DNA from: Schistocephalus solidus
Lineage: Eukaryota > Platyhelminthes > Cestoda > Diphyllobothriidea > Diphyllobothriidae
NCBI GenBank assembly: GCA_017591395.1
Contig: WEDG01006503.1
Coordinates: 1 to 64,000, forward strand
DNA length: 64,000 bases
Direction: 5' to 3'
Shown: in pieces, positions 56,061-64,000 of the stretch
Layout of the letters: every line of letters starts with the position of its first letter
Position numbering within the stretch: position 1 is the stretch's first letter
Program-made: the position numbers and the translations under genes
Notes under the pieces: generated by a model
The model's input: only the letters and a program-made list of their open reading frames with translations
Database searches by the model: none
What the model was told of the DNA's origin: nothing

Positions 56061-57009
56061 CTCACACGGCGGCCGAGATTAGGAATATTTCAAAATCATA
56101 GAATATTTGCATTTCCTGACCCATTATTCCACTGTGTCGGCAGTAATTCTCAGTTCGATAGGCTTCGCCACCAGACAACTGCCACGGTGAGGTCTGGTCT
56201 GAAGATGCAGATTAAGAGGGGGCTTGCTAAACGCACAGCCCTGCGAACTTTGCTTATTCCCATTCACGTGACCAGCCTACCTGGAGGAGCATCTAATCTG
56301 ACTGGCCGACTGAACCGTGACCCAAACACCCCCGGCCTACCGGACCCGAGGTTGCGGTATTTGTGGTCAACGGCCTGTTATGGGTATTGATAAAATGATT
56401 ACTGTTAGGAGCAAAAAGGTTGAATGTGCTGGACATAAAATCACAGGTCTAGCGTTAGAGGTAATTATCTGAAGAAGCCCTGTATGCACCCACCAGTACA
56501 GGATATTGGCCGGAAACTTGGGGTATGCAATCGTAAGGATTATCAGTTTGGTATGGTTGTAAGTTCCTGTGCGTATTACAGATGGCCTCGTGCTAGATTC
56601 CGGAGGAGGGTTATCATTTGGGTTACTGTTTGAGTTAGAGAAGTTCGCAATAAGATCAGGGTTAGTGTTAAGGTTAGGAGGGCTAGCGTGACAGTTGTGA
56701 TTATGGTCAGAGCTATACTTATCCCCGGGAATTGGGCACAAGGTCACCTGGAGTGTACGCAGGTTGTTAAAGAATAGAACCTTCTGACGACGGGACATTG
56801 GAAAACACGATAAAGACTGAGGTACCGAACTCCGACTTTAGGTCTGGATTACCTGAACTAGGAACCCAGACCCGGTTGCCTATCGAGCATTCTAATCATA
56901 ATTTCCACCACCTGAGCAAAGAGCCCACTTTTTTCTCTGCCATAGTCTGGACTATTTACTGTCATGCGGATCCAGTGCCACGATGGTTGGCCTAAGCGCT
57001 GCAATCCAC
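56061..57009. other. Intron, nothing recognised
   Basis: About 0.95 kb; open frames at 55953-56390 (plus) and 56367-56798 (minus) are over 140 codons but show no family motif. A weak (TTAGGG)-like patch lies at 56650-56685. Confidence 0.35.
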
Positions 57010-57185
57010 TATCCACCAATTGAACCGTCAGGAGCAACAATGTCCACCGAATGCGCAACGGAGTCGTCAAGACACTGGTAGCCTACAGACGAATTTGTTT
57101 ATGCTGGACTTATACTTTTGCTGCATCTAACTCACCCTCTCCTTCCTCACGCTCCTTGCTCCGACGCAAGGTAATATTAAGACGA
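57010..57185 (+). repeat. Repeat B, decayed head copy
   Basis: attgaaccgtcaggagcaac, atgtccaccgaatgcgcaac and ctgcatctaactcaccctct follow the family order with many changes. Confidence 0.5.
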
Positions 57186-57539
57186 CAGGCCTGGGCGCGG
57201 TTTCGTAACAGACACGGCTAATACAATCGGCCTACGCGTGCCACACACATGACTTCGTTCCACTACCGATGTGGGACATCTGTAAGGAATACACAGCTTT
57301 CAATGAAAAAGTGACACAGTCACTTGCAAATAAAACTGGTTCGGTCATTTCTGACTCATGTACGGTCATCAGCCGGCCAGCTTCAAACATGTCAGGACGG
57401 CCTGAAAACCACATCTCATTTAGATAGTTCTTCGGGGCCCTGGGCCTTAAGAGGCAGGTAATTTTCCTCGTTCAGCCGAAGAGTTTGTAGTTTAACATAA
57501 ACACAAGGTGCGTTTCAGTTGCTGCATGCCCCTCAACCT
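57186..57539. other. Intron with weak SINE body
   Basis: ggtcatttctgactcatgta cggtcatcagccggccagc at 57343-57381 resembles the SINE body; otherwise nothing. Confidence 0.35.
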
Positions 57540-57690
57540 CTCCCAGATGGGGAAGTGCATCAGGAAGTGAGGTACATGTTGTGGAAGTCTACTCTCATTA
57601 AAATCCAATGAAATTCCCAGTCCCTGCATCACTCTGCTATGGTGCATAGGATGTATATCCTCGAAATCGACGGTCAAACTGTCGTGTGCC
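57540..57690 (-). repeat. Repeat B, head-half copy
   Basis: ctcccagatggggaagtgca, gtgaggtacatgttgtggaa, cccagtccctgcatcactct and cgaaatcgacggtcaaactg tcg match in reverse. Confidence 0.75.
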
Positions 57691-58196
57691 TCCACACATC
57701 GTTTTATACTGAGAAAGGCAAGAAAAAGCAAGTGAGTAGATTTTTAAATTTGGCTCTTACTCGGTAAGTTCAGGAATTTCAAAATAGCCTTTGCTTTACG
57801 GTCGGTTAGAGTCGATCACTTTTGAATAAATTGAAACACTGCTACGCAATTGTTTCCGGTGATCAAGTGTTCCGAAGTGGTGAAATAACTTAATGCCTCT
57901 AAGTGCAGATCTTGGATCATTGACTTGCGAATTGCAAGCTCGGAGCAGACAAGCAGGCCCAGCGTTAAAGCGAAACTCTAAAGTTTACCGATGAACGACG
58001 AAAGAGCAAAATGCGTTCTCCTTTTTTGCCACCTAACAGGAAAGAAAATGGCGATTTTCCAACTCTCCTGCTCTTCAAAGTGACTGGCGAAAACTGTAAA
58101 ATGTTAGAAATGCGCATTAACATCATTCAGTAACCTGAATTGATATGTGTACTGAAAGCCCTCCCATTCGTTGCAATCCAAGCCAGGTGTGGCGTT
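57691..58196. other. Intron, nothing recognised
   Basis: No supported feature. Confidence 0.4.
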
Positions 58197-58544
58197 TGGT
58201 AGGAGACTTCCTAACCGATTCGCGCACACCGCCCTGATGACTCTTTCCCACGCTGCACTATCGATCCACCCAGAGGCCGTGCTCAGGGCAATATCGCACA
58301 AGCTGCCGACAGGGATCAGTGCCCTAATCAATCATTCGGATAAGTCGGAAGGCCAGTCGAGATGCTACTCCCTCAAGGACACTACCAGATTGGTCCGATT
58401 GTAGTACGACCTTGTAAATACTCGTACGTTCTTTTTGCCTTAAGTACGCCGTAATAATACGTCAATAGACTTCTACCCTTCCGCCCCTGCTGTTGAGTTC
58501 TCCTTTGGGGATTCCACTGAGGATTTGTTGGACGGCGACCATCA
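58197..58544 (+). repeat. 5' LTR
   Basis: Starts tggtaggagacttcctaacc and ends ggcgaccatca. It shares cacgctgcactatcgatcca, gctgttgagttctcctttgg and ttgttggacggcg with 61613-61931. It carries a 30-bp segment (around atcattcggataagtcgg) absent from the 3' LTR. Boundaries are by comparison; no clear target duplication was seen. Confidence 0.85.
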
Positions 58545-58567
58545 AGGTTTGAGGTAAGATCATAACA

Positions 58568-59250
58568 ATGGGCGGCGCAGAACTCACCATGTCTATTTCT
58601 GCGGAGCAATTTATGTCTATCCTGCAGTAGCAACAGGCTCAGTTCGAGGCGGCCTACTCGATGATGGAATCCATGATGCACTTTCCCGATCCAGAATCCT
58701 CTGGGGAAACAGTCCACGTCAGCGGACGCAGTTGCTGCTTGCATCACTGAATTTATTTACGATCCCAGTTCCGGTGTGACTTTCGATGCCTGGTTTAAGC
58801 GTTGGAAAGATATTTTCCACGTTGAATTTGCCGAATTTGACGATGCACGGAAGGTGCGTGGGCACCAAAGTGCACGAGCAGTACACTGGCATGCTCCTGC
58901 CAACCAACCCTTGTGATTTAACATTCGATGAAACCGTTAAACAACTTTCTGTGATCTTCGGGGAGAAGTCCTCACTGTTCAATTTTCGATACCGGTGCCT
59001 CAAACTGGTGAAGAACAAAACAGACGATTTTCTGACGCTTGCCAATATTTTCAACCGTGAATGTGAAAAGTTCAAACTTCGAATAGTGACAGAAGATCAA
59101 TTTAAGTGCCTCATTTCGTGTGTGCTCTTCTGTCACCTCGCGATACTGATATCAAAACCAGCCTGCTCAGTAAAATTGGACAGGACCTGACTCCACCCTA
59201 CGGACGTTGACAGCCGAATGTCAGTGGCCCAAAAATCGTAAACATGATTC
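58568..59250 (+). pseudogene. gag (capsid) of the gypsy element, broken
   Basis: Opens with an ATG at 58568, interrupted in frame by TAG at 58628. A capsid-like stretch (FDAWFKRWKDIFHVEF near 58780, LSVIFGEKSSLFN near 58945, LVKNKTDDFLTLANIFNREC near 59008) is spread over two frames. The 'W-x-x-W...F...LP...F' layout is that of gypsy capsids. Confidence 0.75.
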
Positions 59251-59371
59251 AGTTATTGTGGAATAACCCAGTTGCTCACTTGCCATCACCAGTGTTCATG
59301 CTATCACCCACACAAGGTCGATGTTGCTACACAAGTCCCAAGACCTGACCGCCAGAAAACCACTGACAGCA

Positions 59372-59870
59372 TGTTGGCAATGCGGTGATTGGCATTTCGT
59401 TCGCTTCTGTTCCTTCAAGAAGCACGTTTGTCAGAAATGTCATAAATGAGGTCACAAGGAAGATTACGGTCCAGCAGTACAACCATCCAAATCAAAGGTA
59501 TGTATAGGAGGATGAGGCGTCTCAAATGCTCTTCAGTCACACTCAATGCTGACCACATTCAAGACTGAGTTTGACGAACAAAGAAAGTACGTTATGGTTA
59601 TTATCAGTGGCAAACCAGTACGCTTCCAGCCGGATACAGCCTCATACATCAGACTCATCTCCAGGCGTACTTGGCGCATGATCGGACGGCCTCCAATGAT
59701 CACATAAACAAGAAGGCAATGAATGTATTTTTAGGAATTCTCCGGCTTACGAGTGAGCTTGAATGTGACGTTTCTTTTGATGGCATTCAATTCAAGGGAA
59801 CATGCTTCCTCCCCAACTATCCGAACCTTAACTTACTTGGCCCTGAATGGATCGAGGCCCTCAATCTTCT
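59372..59870 (+). pseudogene. Zinc knuckle and aspartic protease of the gypsy element, broken
   Basis: CWQCGDWHFVRFC (59372) has the spacing of a CCHC knuckle, and a second CQKC...GHKED is cut by a TGA. Protease: PVRFQPDTAS (about 59611) with D-T-A in place of D-T/S-G, and NLNLLGPEWIEALNLL (about 59830) as the conserved end. Confidence 0.75.
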
Positions 59871-60019
59871 CGAATAACCACTTAATCGTGTTTCTAATAG
59901 TGTGCAGTCATCTCGGCTGAGTCCCACCAAATCGAATCAGCTGGCTTCAAAGCTGACGTCTATTCTACAGGAGAAATTCTTTTCAGTTTTCGAAGCAGAG
60001 TCCTGGTTGCTGCTCCAAG

Positions 60020-60648
60020 ATGAAGGTCATTCTACGCCTACAACCGAAGGCCAAACGGGTGTTCCGACCGAAACGACCAGTACTTTATGCCACACTTACA
60101 GTAGTTGACCAAGAACTTGAGTGCCCTCAGCATGTTTGTGTGCTCCAGCCACTTAATTACTCCGCAGGGGGCGCACCTAAAGTGGCGGTCAAGAAGGCTA
60201 CCGGCACAATTTAAATCTGTGCTGATTTCTCTACCGGTCTCATTGCCAACCCTGGACAAAGTTCAGTATCCCCTACCTGTGCCGGAAGATCTTTTGCTAA
60301 GTGAAATGTTGGAAATTATTTTGCCAAACTTGATCTATCTGATGCATACCTCCAAATCAAGGTAACCGAAGAATTCCGGGAGCTTCTGACTATTAACACT
60401 CACTGCGGTTTGTTCCGATTCACCCGCTTGTCATTTGGTATAAAGACCGCTCTCGCCATCTTCCAGCAAACCATGGACACCATACTGATGGGCACAGAAG
60501 AAGGCGCTGCCTATCTGGATGATATTATTGTCACTGTTTCAAATCCAGATGAATTTTTGCAGTGCCTGGAGACTGTACTTAGTCGGATTCACGACGATGA
60601 CTTCCGCCTACGTCTGGACAAGTGCAATTTTTTCATGCCTTCTGTGGT
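60020..60648 (+). pseudogene. Reverse transcriptase of the gypsy element, truncated
   Basis: Fragments VAVKKATGTI, PLPVPEDL, LFRFTRLSFGIKTALAIFQ and AAYLDDIIVTVSNPD (60509; catalytic Y-L-D-D intact) are present. The RT breaks off after DKCNFFMPS at about 60648, before the connection and RNase H. Confidence 0.85.
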
Positions 60649-61439
60649 GCCAACGAAGACCACACTCAAAGCATGGCCTGTCCCACAAGCCCCGTTGTCC
60701 AGGGTCCACATCGATTGCGCTGGACCGATCAATGACCAGAACTTCCTCAACGCCGTCGACGCATACAGCAAATGGCCGGAAGTTTTTCACACGACAACCA
60801 GAGCCACACTCAATACTCTTCGGCGACTGTTCAGCAGATTTGGTTGTCCCGAAACGGCGGTTAGCGATAATGGAGGGCAGTTCACATCAGTCGTGTTTGC
60901 CAAATTTCGCGAGTGGTCAGGCAATAACCACTTGCGTTCGCCATTATATCACCCGCAGTCCAACGAACAGATTGAACGACACGTTCAAGCTGGCTTTTCA
61001 GAAGTCAAAAAGGGAGGGACCAACGGACGAGGTTCTCAAAACATTTCTGTTGCACTATCGAGCAACCCGAAACCCGAGCGCTCCATACAGTGTCTCTCCT
61101 GCAGAAGCTTTGATGCAGAGAAAGCTTCGCATGCCATTCGACGTAATTCGTCCGCTGTCACCTTTTGGTGTTGGTGATGAAAGAGTCCGTCCGACGCCGA
61201 TGGAAAGGCACTTCAACCGATGCCATGGAGCAACGCAAAGGTTATTCCATCCGGGTGATACAGTGCTGGCAAAGGATTACAGGAACAATCAGGAAAAGGG
61301 GACGCTTGGACGTGTTCACCGAAAGTGCGGTGACGTGGTCTACGAGATTCGGGCCGGATCAGACATTTGGGTGCGCTACGCCAATCAGTTAAAACACATC
61401 GAATGTACTGACGTACCAAGTTCAAGCCATAACCTATAA
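60649..61439 (+). pseudogene. Integrase of the gypsy element (core and C-terminal part)
   Basis: The catalytic triad can be seen: VHIDCAGP (Asp at 60713), AVSDNGGQFTS (Asp) and NEQIER (Glu) with 35 residues between the last two. A frameshift near 60980 moves the rest to another frame (LLHYRATRNPSAPYSVSPAE, LFHPGDTVLAKDYRNN), which runs to a stop at 61439. The N-terminal zinc domain is missing. Confidence 0.85.
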
Positions 61440-61600
61440 CTGGAACAACTACTGGACGCATTCCACCTGCCAAAAGCAAGGTCAGAAGCCCCAGTTCCAG
61501 TGGCAAACCGGTCCCCTTAACAACTTAAACGATCGGGTCGAAGAAACGCCAACGGTTCCGTTGAAGGTGAACGCGCGTCTAAAATTGTACAACTCAGCTC

Positions 61601-61612
61601 GAAGGGGGGAAG
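61601..61612 (+). promoter_or_regulatory. Polypurine tract of the gypsy element
   Basis: gaaggggggaag directly precedes the 3' LTR start (tgttaggagg), as expected for plus-strand priming in LTR retrotransposons. Confidence 0.85.
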
Positions 61613-61931
61613 TGTTAGGAGGAGCCGTCCTAACAGATTCGCTCACACACCACCCTGACAACTCTTCCCACGCTGCACTATCGATCCACCTATAGGCTGC
61701 GCGCATGGTGATATCGCGCAAGCTGCCGATAGGGAGTAGTGCCAGTCGAGATGCTAACCCCTCAAGGACACTACCTAATTGGTCCAATTTCAGCCCTAGC
61801 TTATTGTTTCTCGTACGTTCGTTTTTGCCTCAAATACGCTGTAATAAATTATTAATAGACTTCGAATCTTCCACCCTTGCTGTTGAGTTCTCCTTTGGGG
61901 ATTAGATCAAATTGTTGGACGGCGGCCATCA
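61613..61931 (+). repeat. 3' LTR
   Basis: Begins tgttaggaggagccgtccta and ends ggcggccatca; pairs with 58197-58544. Confidence 0.85.
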
Positions 61932-61939
61932 AGTCTTCT

Positions 61940-62045
61940 ACAAATATGAACTAAATCACGTGCTAGTCACCGTCCTTGTGCCGCCATGCTCTGTGTCACA
62001 CGGTGAAACCCGTCTAAATCAGTAGTGAAATTGTCACTAGAAGCT
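61940..62045 (-). repeat. Repeat B, decayed head fragment
   Basis: aatcacgtgctagtcaccgt ccttgtgccgcc, then acggtgaaacccgtctaaat cagtagtgaaattgtcact, matches the reversed head of the family. Confidence 0.6.
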
Positions 62046-62343
62046 CACCAATTGCCTGTGGACATAAAGGCGTTAAATATTTCAAACCAGTTCAAAGGTG
62101 CTGAAAACGAGCCCTTTTCATAATATAGCCCAAAGTTTCACCGCTCTTGACCCCGGGAATAGGGAACCGCGTACTTGCGCTTTATTACAGAAAGGTCATA
62201 TTTGAAACCAGTGCTAATATCAAGGTTTGGGGTCAGATTTGGGTCTAGTGCCGCACCCAAAACGCATCTGCTAGCTTGAATTCGGACCCAGAAATCTGAA
62301 ATTTTGCGCAAAGCCTGTGCATACATTGCATGTACGGGCAAAC
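62046..62343. other. Intron, nothing recognised
   Basis: No supported feature; the open frame of the 62344 exon runs on past its donor. Confidence 0.4.
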
Positions 62344-62576
62344 CTGTAAAGTTGCTCTTTCCGCGATAAACTCGTAGGTGCTGCGAAATTCACACGCTTG
62401 GACACCTGTCCTATGAAGATAGAGTTCAAAGGGCTTTGTGGTGTTCCGTTGACCAGCTGTATCCTTGTCCGAGAATACTACATCCACGGTACTTCCATCC
62501 TCACAACTTCCCCGAAATTCAATTTGATTGGGTAATTCAGTCTGGCTAGAGAGCGTAATGGAACCACCGAGCAGCC
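62344..62576 (-). CDS. Polycystin-1-like, beta-sandwich (PKD-like) exon
   Basis: Exon of 233 nt from acceptor acactctctttcag to donor TTACAG|gtttgc, two-base start and phase 0 end. The peptide reads LLGGSITLSSQTELPNQIEF, SCEDGSTVDVVFSDKD and VQACEFRSTYEFIAERATLQ. Two cysteines and strand-like alternation suggest an extracellular Ig/PKD-like unit. The start joins the candidate 62747-62807 exon in phase. Confidence 0.6.
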
Positions 62577-62746
62577 CTGAAAGAGAGTGTGGGTTAGAAA
62601 TTTGTTTAAGCGATCGAGCCTGGTAGGAAAATAAGAAAAAGTGACATATGCGCTGTATCACTCACCTGGCTGCGCGCAGTAACCCCTTAACATGGAGGCA
62701 AAACTGAATGATTCATGCACGCCTGGCGTGTCTTGTTAGTTTTGAC

Positions 62747-62807
62747 CGGCTAAATTCAGCATGACCACCAGTTTGTTGCGTAGAATCTCTGGTGGGATAG
62801 ATTGGAA
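62747..62807 (-). CDS. Candidate small upstream exon, polycystin-1-like
   Basis: 61-nt exon from acceptor gtaagcttctcag to donor GCCG|gtcaaa. The peptide is FQSIPPEILRNKLVVMLNLA, and the one-base end completes GGG with the 62344-62576 exon. Short, so chance is possible. Confidence 0.45.
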
Positions 62808-63089
62808 CTGAGAAGCTTACGGAGCCAAGGAGCAGTGGCATTGCTGTCGACTGCCTTTAAAAACGTTTTGTTAAATAAGAAAGCACGTGACAACGGTGGT
62901 TCACGTTTTGATGTCTACCCCCTCCAAAAATGAATAATCTTAAGCAAACAATCAGGCTGGACGAGCCATCAGGCTCCGCATCCGGCCATCTTGCGTCAAG
63001 CTGGAAGATGGTCTGCTTTTCCACTGCCGTAAGTGTTCGGGGTGTGTTGTGAAAAGATGTTTGTGACTTACTTCACCAATGCCATTCAG
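62808..63089. other. Intron, nothing recognised
   Basis: No supported feature. Confidence 0.4.
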
Positions 63090-64000
63090 AGAAGCGCTAT
63101 TATTAAGCCTCTTGTCCCTATGTCTGGAAACTAATTTTTTTTATTCTCACAAGAGTCCTATCAACAGCTTAAGGGAGCCCCTATGGGGTCACCTATCTCT
63201 GGATTTCTGACTGAAACAAAAATTAGAGGCTACCGCCCTACTACTAATTAACCCCAAACTACGCGACGTTGATGAAAGGTTTATCATCGTTAAAAGGGAT
63301 CAACTGGAAACACTGCACAGTGCTTTTAACTCAACGATACTAGGAATCAACTTAACACTCGAAAAAGAAATATAAAACTAACTCCGTTTCTCGACGTCCT
63401 TGTACAGCGAAAGATTGACAGGACCTTTCAAACACCAGGTTACCACATTATGAGAGTAACCACCCTGTCGCTCACAAACGAAGCACAAACCCATTTTTCT
63501 GATAACGAGCTCTACCAAATCAAACTTCGTTATTTGTTCGAATTGTTTTCCTGAAATGAATATCCCAGAGATTTGGAGCTTCGATGCATAAGACGATGGG
63601 AATGAAAAGGGCAAGGAACTAAAGTCTTCCGATCAAACAATCAAACCAAATAACTGACGAACACTTTCATGCATCAAGAACGTGTCTGAACTCGTTGAAA
63701 TAAGCTTGAGGAATCACCAAATTTACGTGGTGAACAAACCAACGACTACACTATGAGACCCGCTTGTACACCCTACGGATAAGGTTGGCTAGTTAGATAT
63801 AAAATATAATTCATGTACAAGATCCCATGTGGCCGATGCAATGGGATTTATTGTGTCCAAACAGGAAACTCAACCTCTACCAGCCTGCATGAACAGCAGT
63901 TAGACGTCAAGAGACGAGACCAATTGTCTCAAGTTCCCATGCATACACTAGAAACTGGGTCCAAATTTGCATGAGACAAAACTTGCAATGTTTGCTTCTG
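63090..64000 (+). mobile_element. Penelope-like element: RT end and GIY-YIG start (runs off window)
   Basis: MGSPISGFLTETKIRGY (about 63183) is the 'GSPLS-x-x-L-x-E' block of Penelope RT. KLRDVDERFIIVKRDQLET (about 63253) stands where 'RYVDD' is expected, but reads DVDE. RFLDVLVQRKI follows at about 63383 after an in-frame TAA. FMYKIPCGRCNGIYCVQTGN (about 63812) is the GIY-YIG start (I-Y-C-V replacing Y-V-G). Decayed and cut by the window end. Confidence 0.75.

Larger units (their letters stand above)
58197..61931 (+). mobile_element. Ty3/gypsy LTR retrotransposon, internally deleted
   Basis: Two similar LTRs frame gag, zinc-knuckle, protease, RT and integrase sequence in Ty3/gypsy order. 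The total of 3.7 kb is shorter than the 5-6 kb usual for the group because the RT end, RNase H and integrase zinc domain are missing. Many stops and shifts; not autonomous. It is inserted antisense to the host gene. Confidence 0.9.

Noticed and set aside
55953..56798. Two frames over 140 codons on opposite strands
   Set aside because: No motif, no splice context and one overlaps a Penelope-like tail; likely chance.

Overview
The window is a piece of a repeat-rich eukaryotic genome. I infer a parasitic flatworm, most likely a diphyllobothriidean tapeworm (Spirometra, Dibothriocephalus or Schistocephalus type). The reasons are: one gene whose small exons lie kilobases apart, a 32-nt GT..AG intron inside it, and introns packed with CR1/RTE-like LINEs, Penelope-like elements with GIY-YIG domains, a Ty3/gypsy element and tRNA-derived SINEs of kinds I associate with tapeworm assemblies. 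The species call is inference.

One host gene on the minus strand explains most of what is not repeat. Reading from about 62.8 kb down to position 1, I can place some 17 exons encoding a polycystin-1-like protein: Ig/PKD-like beta-sandwich segments (62.8-54.5 kb), a PKD repeat and the start of a REJ module (44.6-43.6 kb), the rest of the REJ module (38.3-14.4 kb), the GAIN-like stretch before cleavage (11.7-8.2 kb), a GPS motif exon (3.7-3.4 kb) and a probable post-GPS exon (81-1). Both ends lie outside the window: the N-terminal part upstream (>62.8 kb), the PLAT and transmembrane part downstream (<1). Reading phases match across most predicted junctions, which is the main support; four junctions do not close and probably hide small exons.

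The introns hold mobile DNA. Three partial copies of one LINE lie at 334-2430 (RT and degenerate zinc fingers), 48955-50230 (3' end with C2H2 zinc fingers) and 51030-53070 (endonuclease end). A second LINE type lies at 45260-47340 and its tail type at 39324-39720. A Ty3/gypsy element with both LTRs, polypurine tract, gag, protease, RT and integrase occupies 58197-61931, with an internal deletion, and an older LTR lies near 20.0-20.4 kb. Penelope-like fragments occur at 10.0, 25.5, 36, 47.5, 55.9 and 63-64 kb, and related GIY-YIG fragments at 18 and 40.3 kb. Short families include a tRNA-Arg-like SINE, a 365-660 bp GC-rich family called repeat B here (about 14 copies, tied to the LINE 3' tail), an AT-rich family with degenerate terminal inverted repeats (about 6 copies), and simple arrays: (CT)n at 19.7 kb, an (AGC/AGT)n block at 29.9-30.6 kb and (AT)n at 55.6 kb.

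A tRNA-like gene with good A and B boxes is on the minus strand at 45807-45889. I see no bacterial features, CRISPR array or operon. Splice sites were called by eye and exon edges may be off by a few bases.
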